Shown here piece after piece: positions 26,889 to 35,819 of a stretch of 64,000 nt of DNA. Location: assembly GCA_038237475.1 (NCBI GenBank), contig JBBRYS010000003.1, positions 1 through 64,000 on the forward strand, read 5' to 3'. This DNA comes from JAOAPY01 sp038237475. Lineage in GTDB: Bacteria; Acidobacteriota; Blastocatellia; Pyrinomonadales; Pyrinomonadaceae. Both the position numbers and the translations under genes were made by a program. Numbering within the stretch: the stretch's first letter is position 1; every line of letters starts with the position of its first letter. The notes beneath the pieces are model-generated. The model had not been told where the DNA came from and made no database searches. It saw nothing but the letters and a program-made list of their open reading frames with translations.

Positions 26889-27775
26889 CTATTCCCCAAC
26901 CGGTTCTTCCTCTCCCTGCACGGCGCGCTCGGCGGCGACCTGGCCATGGTTGAGCAAGGCCACGAAGAGAACACCGCCGGTGATGTTGCCAATGATTGCC
27001 GGAAGGATGAACCCGCCACTCATCTCCCCCCAACTCGCCGTTCCGGAAAGAGCCCTATAGCAGGCCTCAACCGCACTCGCGATTGAATGCCGAAACCCGA
27101 GCGCCGCGATCGGCGCCGTGGTCAGCCAGACAAGTACCAGTTGAGCACCAGTCGCTCGAGTCGAAGCTATCAGCCAGGCCATCAGTGCTATCAGCCATCC
27201 GGCGTAGATTGCCCTGTAAGCAACCAACCAGAACCCACCACCGGTCGCGTCACCAGCAAGTTGCAGCAGCGCACTCTTTAGCTCCAGGTCGACCATTGGT
27301 GTTTTTGCCGCCACCAGGGCAAAGGCAAAAGTTCCAATCAGGTTCCGAACAAGACAACTCCCCACAAGGTCAGCAGTCGCTGCAAGGTTGACCAGGTGGG
27401 ATGGTGCAGAAAAGGAATGACCGGCTCCAAAGTGTTTTCGGTGAAGAGTTGTCCCCGGGCCAGCACCACAAAGATGAATCCCAGTGGATATCCCACCGCT
27501 GCTGCCGCTCCTTTGTAAGGAGTCGAAACCAAAGTCATCAGGAAGGCCCCGGCAAAGAAGCTAAACCCAATCGTCAGTCCGGCGGCAACCGCAGACAAGA
27601 AGAGTGCAAAGGTGGGCCGGTCCAGCTCCTTTTCAGCGGCGAAGCGTACGTTATCGTAAATCTCACCGGCCGTCAGCCGCGTGCTGGAGGCGGGTTTTTC
27701 AGAATCAGTTTCGCTTGCGGTTGGGCTTCTCTTCGCACCGCCCCTGGTCGTGCTCTTTGTTTTTGTGGCTGCCAT
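26889..27775 (-). pseudogene. Formate/nitrite transporter (FNT) family gene with a frameshift
   Basis: Two overlapping frames make one FNT protein. The first (27775 down to 27338) encodes a Lys/Thr-rich N-terminus, then LTAGEIYDNVRFAAEKEL and the first membrane helices, ending ...LWGVVLFGT at a TGA. The second continues NLIGTFAFALVAAKT through the remaining helices to GGVLFVALLNHGQV. Adding one A near 27344-27348 (GGA-AC to GGA-AAC) would join WGVVLFG to NLIGTF as in intact family members. FNT channels carry formate, nitrite, hydrosulfide or similar small anions. It is either a recent pseudogene or a one-base sequencing error. Confidence 0.8.
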
Positions 27776-28235
27776 AAGATTTTAACAATCGGCTCTCTCA
27801 GGCCGTCCGGATTGAATATGCTTCGATACACAGCGGCAAAGCATGTGCCCTCCTGGTCCAATGACAGTGGGCGGACGCGCTTTTTTTTTCATAAACTCTA
27901 CCAACGTAAGACATCCAAGCGGCACTTAGTTTGTATCTATAATTCTTTCCTTGATAAATTGGGCCGCGCAGCGGTCTGAACAAGGATCCGTCGTAAGCGA
28001 TCGGGAGAAAGCATACAGTTGTGTGATCGCAAAACCTACAGTGGTCATCGAGGTCCAAGCCACGACGGCCTCGCCCTCGCATCTCGGAGCCTATCTATCG
28101 CAGCACCCCGCGAGCCTGTGCACCCTCGTCAAGAATCGGTTAAGACGATTTCACTTATGTTGGACCAAACAGGATGCGCGATGAAGGGAATTACGACTAA
28201 GGACGCTAAGTATTTATAGGAGGCATTTAGAAATC
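27776..28235. other. Divergent intergenic region, FNT gene / protease gene
   Basis: About 460 bases without a convincing gene. It must carry promoters for both directions. The plus side ends with AGGAGG about twelve bases before the protease start. A TATAAT hexamer at 27938-27943 lacks a good -35 partner. Confidence 0.45.
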
Positions 28236-29723
28236 ATGAAGACGAGCAAACCGCTCTTTACTTCCAGATACGTTCGAATTAAGTCATGGCTACTCTTGCT
28301 GGTGATGGTTTTGTTTGCTGTGAGCTGCCAGCGGGCCAACTCGTTGGCGCTGGCCCCGGCTTCCACTACAGTGCCGGTATCTGCTGCCGGCATTCAGACA
28401 TCATATGCCGAGGTGGTGAAACGAGTTGCTCCGGCGGTGGTGACGATTCGAACTCAAAAGAGAACGAGAGCACCGCAGCAGTTTCCGTTCATGAACGATC
28501 CATTCTTCCGCCAATTCTTTGGCGATCGAGCCCCACAGCCACCGCCGGCACAGAGGGAAAGGGCTTTGGGCTCGGGTGTGATTGTCACCGCAGATGGTTA
28601 CATTCTCACCAATCATCACGTCGTCGATGGCGCCGAACAGATCAAAGTCGAGTTGAACGATCAGCGGAGTTTTGAGGCCAAACTAATCGGCTCAGATCCT
28701 CCCAGCGATCTGGCAGTACTGAAGATCGACGCCAGTAACCTTCCGGTGCTGACGCTGGGAGACTCTGATCGAGCCCAGGTCGGAGATATCGCGCTCGCGA
28801 TAGGAAACCCGCTCGGTGTCGGCCAAACAGTCACGATGGGTATCATTAGCGCCAAGGGACGCCAGACTGGTCTCAGCAGCGGGAGCTTCGAAGATTTTCT
28901 TCAGACCGATGCGCCGATCAATCAGGGTAATTCCGGAGGCGCTTTAATCAATACCAATGGAGAATTGGTCGGCATTAACTCGCAAATTCTCTCGCCTTCC
29001 GGGGGCAGCATTGGCATCGGCTTCGCTATTCCCTCCAACATGGCTCGGAGCGTTTTGGAGCAACTGCAAAAGACCGGAAAAGTAAGGCGCGGGCAACTGG
29101 GCATTGTTGTTCAAACCATCAGTTCCGACATCGCGGCCAACCTCGGAATGAAAGACGCAAAGGGTGTGATCGTCAGTCAGGTCCAGCCAGGGAGCGCTGC
29201 GGAGCGCGCCGGATTGAAGACCGGCGATGTCATCACCGCACTAAACGGAACCGAGGTTGTCGATTCCAACACGTTCCGCAACCACATTGCCGGTACAGCT
29301 CCAGGAACCGCCGTGACCTTAAGTATCCGGCGTGGCGGGGCAGCGCAAGAGGTTAAAGCAATCCTTGGAGAATTCGTTCCGCAAACGGCAGGCGCAGAGC
29401 CAAACGGTAATTCACCGGCACCGGAAAATGTTGAGACCGGAAAACTTGGTATCGGAGTACAACCACTGACTGCGGAGGTCGCGACCCAACTGGGATTAGA
29501 CAAGTCCACCCAGGGAGTAGTTGTAACTCAGGTTGATCCGACGGGGCCGGCTGCGGATGCGGGAATCCAGCAGGGCGACGTCATCGAACAAGTAAATCAG
29601 CAGCCGGTGCGTTCGGCCGCGGATTTTCGGACAGCCATGCAACGGAGCGGCACGCGTGCGGCGTTACTGCTGATAAACCATCGAGGCACCAGGGTCTTTA
29701 TTACTGTGACTCCAGCGTCGTAA
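28236..29723 (+). CDS. HtrA/DegP-family (Do) serine endopeptidase, likely lipoprotein
   Basis: 495 residues. The N-terminal hydrophobic stretch ends in FAVSC, an acceptable lipobox, so it may be membrane-anchored in the envelope rather than soluble. The protease domain has triad His128 (TNHHVVDGA), Asp158 (SDLAVLKID) and Ser233 (NQGNSGGALI). Two PDZ domains follow (~300-385 and ~405-490). It would degrade or refold misfolded envelope proteins. A hairpin terminator follows directly, so it is probably monocistronic. Confidence 0.94.
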   Translation: MKTSKPLFTSRYVRIKSWLLLLVMVLFAVSCQRANSLALAPASTTVPVSAAGIQTSYAEVVKRVAPAVVTIRTQKRTRAPQQFPFMNDPFFRQFFGDRAPQPPPAQRERALGSGVIVTADGYILTNHHVVDGAEQIKVELNDQRSFEAKLIGSDPPSDLAVLKIDASNLPVLTLGDSDRAQVGDIALAIGNPLGVGQTVTMGIISAKGRQTGLSSGSFEDFLQTDAPINQGNSGGALINTNGELVGINSQILSPSGGSIGIGFAIPSNMARSVLEQLQKTGKVRRGQLGIVVQTISSDIAANLGMKDAKGVIVSQVQPGSAAERAGLKTGDVITALNGTEVVDSNTFRNHIAGTAPGTAVTLSIRRGGAAQEVKAILGEFVPQTAGAEPNGNSPAPENVETGKLGIGVQPLTAEVATQLGLDKSTQGVVVTQVDPTGPAADAGIQQGDVIEQVNQQPVRSAADFRTAMQRSGTRAALLLINHRGTRVFITVTPAS

Positions 29724-29753
29724 GCGCTGAGTGGTGCAGGAAGAATCTGACTT

Positions 29754-29791
29754 ACTTCAGCTTGTCGTGTCGTGCGGCAAGCTGAAGTTTT
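29754..29791 (+). terminator. Hairpin terminator after the HtrA-like gene
   Basis: Arms ACTTCAGCTTGTCG (29754-29767) and CGGCAAGCTGAAGT (29775-29788) pair over 14 positions with one G-U, with a seven-base loop and TTTT. The arm resembles the CAAACTTCAGTTTGTCG repeat near 42805, so it may also be a dispersed palindrome. Confidence 0.75.
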
Positions 29792-29840
29792 CAGGCAACC
29801 GTTTCAGCTCGTCATATCCGTTCGACAAACCAGGAACACT

Positions 29841-30626
29841 TCAGCGTCCCTTGAATACGGGCTTGCGTTTTTCGAGGAAGGCATTGACGCCTTCGTCCTT
29901 GTCTTCGGTGGCGAAGCAGAGCGCGAACAAATCGACTTCGCGGCGGAGGCCTTCATCCAGATTGGACCGCGATGCGATCTTCACAGCTTCCTTAGCCAGG
30001 CGGACGGCAATAGGCGCCTTCTCGGCAATGCTGTTGGCCAACTCCATTGTTCTAACTTCGAGTTGGTCAGGCGGAAAGACATGATTGACCAGGCCGACCG
30101 TAAGGGCTGTCCGCGCATCGATCAGCGTTCCCGTCAGAATCAATTCTAAAGCCTTCCCTTCGCCCACCAGCCGGGTTAGGCGCTGGGTCCCGCCGCCGCC
30201 GGGAATGATTCCCAGATTGATCTCAGGTTGGCCAAACGAAGCAGTCTCGCTGGCAATGCGAATGTCACAGGCCAACGCCACTTCACATCCGCCGCCCAAA
30301 CAGTATCCGTTAACCATCGCAATTACTGGTTTGGGAAAAGTGTCGATAGCATTGAACAGCGAGCGCTCAACCATCACGTCGCGCTGCATGTGTGCAGTGC
30401 GCCCGGCAAATTCGCCGATGTCTGCGCCGGCGATAAAAGCTTTGTCACCCGCGCCGGTGATTACCACTACGTGAACGGATTCGTCCAGCCGCAACTCTTC
30501 CAGCACAGCCGCGCCTTCCTCGCGCGTCTTGATGTTCAGCGCGTTTCTTTTTTCCGGACGATTGATAGTGACGATAGCTACGCTGCCGCGCCGTTCGAGC
30601 AGCAGTGTTTCATAAGATTGCGACAT
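29841..30626 (-). CDS. Enoyl-CoA hydratase/isomerase family protein
   Basis: 261 residues, the usual crotonase length. The oxyanion-hole segments AFIAGADIGEFAG and GYCLGGGCEVALACDIRIAS are present, as is FGQPEINLGIIPGGGGTQRL. The glutamates in GGCEVAL and QPEI match the catalytic pair of hydratases. It hydrates 2-enoyl-CoA in fatty-acid oxidation. It is the last gene of a minus-strand group with 3-hydroxyacyl-CoA dehydrogenase and PilZ genes, 123 bp after the PilZ stop. Confidence 0.93.
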   Translation of the reverse strand: MSQSYETLLLERRGSVAIVTINRPEKRNALNIKTREEGAAVLEELRLDESVHVVVITGAGDKAFIAGADIGEFAGRTAHMQRDVMVERSLFNAIDTFPKPVIAMVNGYCLGGGCEVALACDIRIASETASFGQPEINLGIIPGGGGTQRLTRLVGEGKALELILTGTLIDARTALTVGLVNHVFPPDQLEVRTMELANSIAEKAPIAVRLAKEAVKIASRSNLDEGLRREVDLFALCFATEDKDEGVNAFLEKRKPVFKGR

Positions 30627-30748
30627 GTGATTGACTCCCGGGGAATTGAATTAGGAAGGAAATGCTAAAGGTTGGGCTCGGAATCGTCAAACGAGAGAAC
30701 GCAACACCGGTTCGTTGGCGGTCAATGCCGATCTTTTCTGAAAAGTGA

Positions 30749-31135
30749 TTACTGCGAGGGTGCGGAATCAGGATCGGGCGCCGCTGCCTGTTCATCGGCG
30801 ACCCATGAGACGAAGAGGCGCAGCCAATTTTCGGTTGGTTCAGCAATCTGGACACCAATGCGGGCCGTGCCGTAGACGGCAGGAGCTACGCGCACTACGA
30901 CAGCGGTTACTTCGATAGGCCCGCCGTCGGGTCGATGCGCGCGCAGGTAAAGACGCTCGCCGCGCGTCACTTTTTGATTTAAATGGAAGAGCGCGCCGGA
31001 GGTCGAGATGTCATCCGTTTCGGTGGGCTCGCTCCAGGCCGACTGATCTTCGGCGCGGCCCGATACGACAATGGCGATACGCAATGCCATGCGCAGCGCG
31101 AAACGCTTTTCTTCGTTGTTGTAGGGAGTACTCAT
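30749..31135 (-). CDS. PilZ-domain protein
   Basis: 128 residues. Features of a PilZ beta-barrel: an Arg-rich start (EKRFALRMALRI), DDISTSGALFHL (D/NxSxxG motif), then GVQIAEP near the end. The first RxxxR motif that normally grips cyclic di-GMP is imperfect, so ligand binding is uncertain. The ATG at 31135 overlaps the dehydrogenase stop (ATGA), so translation is coupled. The acidic/Pro tail is probably disordered. Its position inside a beta-oxidation gene group is unusual. Confidence 0.8.
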   Translation of the reverse strand: MSTPYNNEEKRFALRMALRIAIVVSGRAEDQSAWSEPTETDDISTSGALFHLNQKVTRGERLYLRAHRPDGGPIEVTAVVVRVAPAVYGTARIGVQIAEPTENWLRLFVSWVADEQAAAPDPDSAPSQ

Positions 31136-32115
31136 GGTTTGCAATGCAGCCGCTCCGAACTATTATCAGGAATGCGCGCGACGCGCGTCTCCGCCTCATC
31201 ATTCCAACTATAAAAGCCCTCGCCGGTCTTCTTGCCTAATTTCCCTTCGTCAACCAGACGGCGCAGAATTTGTGGTGGACGAAAGGTCTCAGAACCCAGC
31301 TCTCGATGCAAGTACTCAGCGATGTTCAAGCGTACATCCAGTCCAACCAGATCCGTAAGCTTCAAAGGACCCATGGGATGGTTATAGCCTAACTCCATGG
31401 CCTTATCGATGTCCGGCGCGCTGGCCACGCCCTGCTCAAACATCCTCATCGCCTCCAGTCCCAGCGCCACACCCAGCCGGCTGGAAGCAAAGCCCGGTAC
31501 GTCTTTAACCACGATGGTTTCCTTGCGCAAGCGCCGTCCAACTTCGCGCATCGCCTCGATGGTTTCGTCCCCGGTAGCCTGGCCCACTACAATCTCGACC
31601 AGACGCATGAGGTGGACGGGATTGAAAAAGTGCAAACCCACCACCCGTTCAGGCCTTTGCGAGGCGCGGGCAATTTCTGTAATCGAGAGCGAGGAAGTGT
31701 TGGTGGCAAAGATGAACGAATTCTGAGCCAGCGACTCCAGCTCTCGCAGAATTTCCTGTTTCAACGGCAATTGCTCCGGGGCGGCTTCGATAATCAGATC
31801 CGCCTGAGCTGCTTCTTCCAGGCGAGTCGTCCCGCGAATGCGCTGAAGGGTTTCATCGCGGTCGGCTTCCGTAAGCTTGGCCAGCTTGATTCCTTTTTCC
31901 AGGTTCCGCTCGATGGCCTGAACTCCGCTAGCCAGCGACTCAAGGTCCACGTCACGCAGGATGACCCGGTAACCGGAAGCTGCAGCAACCTGAGCGATAC
32001 CGTGCCCCATGGTGCCTGCTCCGATCACAGCTATGCTGTCAACGGTGGGGGCGATTGTGTCTTTCACAGAGATGGGCGGACAACTCTCCTTCAAACCCGC
32101 TTTGTCAGTCAGCAA
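31132..32115 (-). CDS. 3-hydroxyacyl-CoA (3-hydroxybutyryl-CoA) dehydrogenase
   Basis: 327 residues. NAD-binding Rossmann motif GAGTMGHGIAQVAA near residue 35 and the family signature GLHFFNPVHLMRLVEIV. The C-terminal domain has DVPGFASSRLGVALGLEAMRMF and GYNHPMGPLKLTDLVGLDV. It oxidises 3-hydroxyacyl-CoA to 3-ketoacyl-CoA with NAD+. An unusual ~28-residue N-terminal extension precedes the usual start. It leads the minus-strand group with PilZ and enoyl-CoA hydratase and diverges from trxB. Confidence 0.93.
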   Translation of the reverse strand: MLTDKAGLKESCPPISVKDTIAPTVDSIAVIGAGTMGHGIAQVAAASGYRVILRDVDLESLASGVQAIERNLEKGIKLAKLTEADRDETLQRIRGTTRLEEAAQADLIIEAAPEQLPLKQEILRELESLAQNSFIFATNTSSLSITEIARASQRPERVVGLHFFNPVHLMRLVEIVVGQATGDETIEAMREVGRRLRKETIVVKDVPGFASSRLGVALGLEAMRMFEQGVASAPDIDKAMELGYNHPMGPLKLTDLVGLDVRLNIAEYLHRELGSETFRPPQILRRLVDEGKLGKKTGEGFYSWNDEAETRVARIPDNSSERLHCKP

Positions 32116-32123
32116 AGCATTGG

Positions 32124-32153
32124 TTCGACTACCTTGGTAGCACTAGTTATACT
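32124..32153 (+). promoter_or_regulatory. Possible trxB promoter with palindrome in the spacer
   Basis: TTCGAC (32124-32129) and TATACT (32148-32153) are 18 bases apart. The perfect inverted repeat CTACC-TT-GGTAG (32129-32140) lies in the spacer and only 14 bases upstream of the divergent dehydrogenase start. A protein bound here could affect both genes (inference). Confidence 0.35.
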
Positions 32154-32237
32154 ATACGCATTACCTAAAAGGCTATACTTAAGAGCACTTAGCGCCAATA
32201 TTTCCATGTAAAAAATCAACGAGGTGGAGCAAATTCG

Positions 32238-33350
32238 ATGGAGAAACAGTCGATTACAAAGGACGTGGTCATTATCGGTTCGGGCCCGGCCGGATTGACC
32301 GCAGCGATCTATACCGGGCGCGCCAATCTCGCGCCGCTGCTTGTTGACGCTCCGGCGGACGCGGAAAAACAAACCTCGCCGGGTGGACAGCTGATGATTA
32401 CCACTGAGGTGGAGAACTATCCCGGCTTTGCAGCCGGAATCCAGGGACCTGAATTAATGATTGAGTTTCGCAAGCAGGCTGAACGCTTTGGTACCGAGTT
32501 CCTCGAAGCCTGGATCACTCAAGTGGATCTGGAGGAGCGCCCTTTTACCCTGCACACCGACGATCACATTATCAAAGCGCACACCCTAATAATCGCTTCC
32601 GGGGCCTCAGCCAAATGGCTCGGAATTCCCGGCGAAGCCAAGACTCCGGAGGGATTTGGTGGCAACGGCGTTTCCGCTTGTGCGACTTGCGACGGACCCT
32701 TGCCGGCTTTTCGCAACAGAGATCTGGTAGTCGTTGGTGGCGGCGATACAGCGATGGAAGAAGCTACCTTCCTGACTCGCTACGCCGCGCGCGTGTATGT
32801 GGTCCACCGGCGTGACAAGCTGCGGGCGTCGAAGATCATGCAGGACAAAGCTCTGTCCAACCCAAAAATCGAGTTCATCTGGAATAGCGGAGTCGAAGAG
32901 ATTTTGGGGACACATGAGGATGGCGTGACAGGAGTGCGTTTGAAGAATCTGCAAACAGGGGAAGAATCAATTACTCCCTGCGCCGGAGTTTTTGTAGCCA
33001 TCGGACACAAACCCAATACGGATCTCTTCAAGGGGAAAGTCGATACCGATGAGGTTGGTTATATAAAGACCGCCGGCACCTCGACTGCGACAAATATTCC
33101 CGGAGTATTTGCCTGTGGCGACGTTCAGGACTCGGTTTATCGTCAGGCAGTAACGGCTGCCGGAACCGGTTGCATGTCGGCCATTGATGCCGAACGGTTT
33201 CTGGATCACTTGCCGGTGGCTATGCCTTGTGGTGACGAAGTTACTATCGAAGGCGAACGCGTCACTTCTGATCATCAAGTGATCATTGAACCGGACGGCA
33301 CGATGGTTCCGAACGTTGCGTCCGCAGTCGGCATTGCGGAGGAGAAATAG
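32238..33350 (+). CDS. trxB: Thioredoxin-disulfide reductase
   Basis: 370 residues. FAD motif GSGPAGLTAAIYTGRAN, redox-active CATC in SACATCDGPL, NADPH motif VVGGGDTAMEEATFL and C-terminal GVFACGDVQDSVYRQAVTAAG are all canonical. It passes electrons from NADPH through FAD to thioredoxin. The usual enzyme stops about 310-320 residues in, so the last ~45 residues (from FLDHLPVAMPCGD) are an extension with an extra cysteine and Val-rich beta-like sequence. AGGTGGAG precedes the ATG at good spacing. Confidence 0.95.
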   Translation: MEKQSITKDVVIIGSGPAGLTAAIYTGRANLAPLLVDAPADAEKQTSPGGQLMITTEVENYPGFAAGIQGPELMIEFRKQAERFGTEFLEAWITQVDLEERPFTLHTDDHIIKAHTLIIASGASAKWLGIPGEAKTPEGFGGNGVSACATCDGPLPAFRNRDLVVVGGGDTAMEEATFLTRYAARVYVVHRRDKLRASKIMQDKALSNPKIEFIWNSGVEEILGTHEDGVTGVRLKNLQTGEESITPCAGVFVAIGHKPNTDLFKGKVDTDEVGYIKTAGTSTATNIPGVFACGDVQDSVYRQAVTAAGTGCMSAIDAERFLDHLPVAMPCGDEVTIEGERVTSDHQVIIEPDGTMVPNVASAVGIAEEK

Positions 33351-33450
33351 GGGTAAGGGGTAAGCGGAAGGGCACGACTTGTTGATGGATTAGCTTCTCC
33401 GAGTGGGTACGGGAAATATTTAAGTCGCAGCGAAATGTGGCTACTTTCCG

Positions 33451-33951
33451 TTACAACAATACAATTGAATCGTCTGATTCGTTTCGTCGTGATGGTGCGG
33501 GAGCGCGTTCCGGTTCCGGCTTAAAGGGGGCCACACGATCATCATTGAGCGGGCAAGCTTCACAGTAAAGCCCCAGCCGCTCACGGCGGTCCTCGCACTC
33601 ATTGCAACTCAACAGCAGACCGGCTTCTCGCAGGGCTTCAACCACTGGCAGCAACAACATACCACGCTCAGTCAGGCGATATTCGACGTGTGGAGGTTGG
33701 CCACCGAAATCAATTCGTTCGACCAGATCATCGCCTTCCATATCGCGCAAGCGGTCAACCAGGGTACGGCTGCTGATGGGAAACAATCCGTTGATCAATT
33801 CCGTCGTGCGGCGCGCCCCGCCGGCCAGATCGCGGATCACCATCAGCGTCCACTTGTCGCCCACCAGTTGCAGGGCTCCCGCTATTGGACAACCATCACC
33901 TTCGCGTTTTCGCAATGCTTCATTCGCTCCTGATGCGGCGCAGCTTACCAC
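33451..33951 (-). CDS. HxlR-family winged-helix transcriptional regulator
   Basis: 166 residues. The HxlR domain spans ~20-110: CPIAGALQLVGDKWTLMVIRDL, ISSRTLVDRLRDMEGDDLVER and PPHVEYRLTERG. The C-terminus adds CNEC and YCEAC motifs about 17 residues apart, a possible metal or redox site not part of the core family. HxlR proteins are often redox or electrophile sensors. The target is unknown; trxB is its convergent neighbour. Confidence 0.9.
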   Translation of the reverse strand: MVSCAASGANEALRKREGDGCPIAGALQLVGDKWTLMVIRDLAGGARRTTELINGLFPISSRTLVDRLRDMEGDDLVERIDFGGQPPHVEYRLTERGMLLLPVVEALREAGLLLSCNECEDRRERLGLYCEACPLNDDRVAPFKPEPERAPAPSRRNESDDSIVLL

Positions 33952-34216
33952 ATTTGATAAAAGCGCAACCGGGAGAAAACTTAACAGACCTGTGTGCTTG
34001 CATTGCCCGGAATGATTCCCCGCGAAAATAAGTCAATTTCCGGTTGACTCATCAATTATGAAGATGTCAGTGCTAGAAAAAGAGTTGTGGTGATTCGCCC
34101 ACCGCCACAGCGTGGACGACCCATCGCGGCTCAACCTGCCGGCTGAGCATTTCCCATTACCGGATGCAGGCGCCGCGACCCTACCGCAGCAAAAAGAGCT
34201 TTGTTCAGGAGACCGA

Positions 34217-35623
34217 CTACGGGCGCAGGCTGATATTGTAAGTCTTGATCTTTGAGTTGAGGGTAGTTGCGTTCATGCCCAGCAGGCGGGCAGCGCGCGA
34301 TTGATGGCCGCCCGTTTGCTCCAGGGCACGTCGAATCAGGTCTATTTCAAATCGCCGCACTTCGTCGTAGAAATTAATGCCACGGCCAATATCCTGAACT
34401 GCCGAGCTGCTGCCTTCGCGGTTGGAATCGATCACCGATTGTGGGTCGCTGATCTCCGGGCGCAGGCATTCGCGTGAGACTTCGTTACTGGGTGCAATAA
34501 CCACGGCGCGCTCAATAGCGTTTTCAAGTTCACGCACATTGCCGGGCCATGAATAGGCTTCGAGCAGAGCGAGGACTTCCGGCGCCAAGTGTTCAGAAAT
34601 TTCGCGTGCGTTCTCTTCGTTGTATTTGCGGATAAAGTGCTGGGCCAACGGCAGGACGTCTTCGCGCCGATCGCGCAAGGGTGGTAACTCAATGGGAACA
34701 ACGGAGAGCCGGTAATAAAGATCCTCGCGAAATGCTCCATGCCTGACGGCTTCCTTGAGATCGATATTGGTGGCGGCGACAATCCGCACATCCACGCGGC
34801 GGGGTGTGGTGTCTCCCAGCGGCGTGAACTCGCGTTCCTGGATTACTCGCAGCAGGCGCACCTGGGTTTCGGGTGGGATGTCGCCAATTTCATCCAGAAA
34901 GATCGAGCCGCCGTCAGCAACTTCAAAGAGACCCTTCTTGGCGGCAATTGCGCCGGTGAATGCGCCGCGCGTGTGACCGAAGAGTTCCGACTCGAGCAAC
35001 TCGGTGGGGATGTTCGAACTGTTAACCGTAACAAAGGGATGCCCGGCGCGGGGGCTGGCCTCATGAATGGCTTTGGCAATCAATTCCTTGCCGGTGCCGC
35101 TTTCGCCTGTGATGAGGACAGTGGAACGAGCCGGCGCTACCTGATCGATTAAGCGGAAGACTTCCTGCATTACGTCTGAGCGGCCGACGATTTCGCCCCG
35201 ATCGACGGCGCGGCTCATGGCCCGGCGCAGCGTTTTGCGTTCTTCATCCTTGCGCCGGCGCTTGATCCCGGCGGCTACGGTGGCGGTGATCTGTTCGTTC
35301 TGAAAAGGCTTTCGAATGCAACCAAACGCGCCTTTTTCCCAGGCGGCGATCGCAGTATCAAACGTCGCATAGGCCGTGATCATGACAATCACCGCCTCAG
35401 CATCCATCTTGAGAAATTCTTCCAGGGCGCGCAGCCCGCCAATGCCCGGCATGGAAACGTCGAGCAGCACAGCATCGTACGCACGCCGGCCGTAAGCTTC
35501 CAGCCCTTCTTCACCAGTCTTAGCCAGCTCTACGCGATAGCCGCCCGCGACCAGCAGCGTCTCGAGGACCTCGCGCATGATCTCCTCGTCATCGACGACC
35601 AGTACTGAACCTTTTTTAGCCAT
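34217..35623 (-). CDS. Sigma-54-dependent response regulator (NtrC/AtoC type)
   Basis: 468 residues. The receiver domain (1-125) has phospho-acceptor Asp55 (AVLLDVSMPG). The AAA+ domain (~145-365) has Walker A GESGTGKE and the sigma-54-contact loop GAFTGA, so it should remodel sigma-54 polymerase. The C-terminal Fis-type HTH contains RRALEQTGGHQSRAARLLGM. The partner histidine kinase is encoded 197 bp upstream on the same strand. Targets should carry GG-N10-GC promoters; I found none convincing nearby. Confidence 0.95.
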   Translation of the reverse strand: MAKKGSVLVVDDEEIMREVLETLLVAGGYRVELAKTGEEGLEAYGRRAYDAVLLDVSMPGIGGLRALEEFLKMDAEAVIVMITAYATFDTAIAAWEKGAFGCIRKPFQNEQITATVAAGIKRRRKDEERKTLRRAMSRAVDRGEIVGRSDVMQEVFRLIDQVAPARSTVLITGESGTGKELIAKAIHEASPRAGHPFVTVNSSNIPTELLESELFGHTRGAFTGAIAAKKGLFEVADGGSIFLDEIGDIPPETQVRLLRVIQEREFTPLGDTTPRRVDVRIVAATNIDLKEAVRHGAFREDLYYRLSVVPIELPPLRDRREDVLPLAQHFIRKYNEENAREISEHLAPEVLALLEAYSWPGNVRELENAIERAVVIAPSNEVSRECLRPEISDPQSVIDSNREGSSSAVQDIGRGINFYDEVRRFEIDLIRRALEQTGGHQSRAARLLGMNATTLNSKIKTYNISLRP

Positions 35624-35819
35624 GCATTGTTGCCCTGCACCGATCTTCGATCTCGATCATCTCCCACGCAAATACGAGTCAGGTCTCGCATCGTCCCAGG
35701 TATTTGCCGGCTATTTCTGACGATCAGGGGTTTCAGTTTAGGGGAGATCAATTGATAAGACAAAACGACCTGCGATGACTTCGGCTAAGCATCCTTTGTC
35801 CAAGCGACGCTGAATGGAC

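Noticed and set aside
27401..27979. Plus-strand open frame of 192 codons
   Set aside because: Mostly antisense to the FNT coding sequence, whose family motifs are clear; no protein features.
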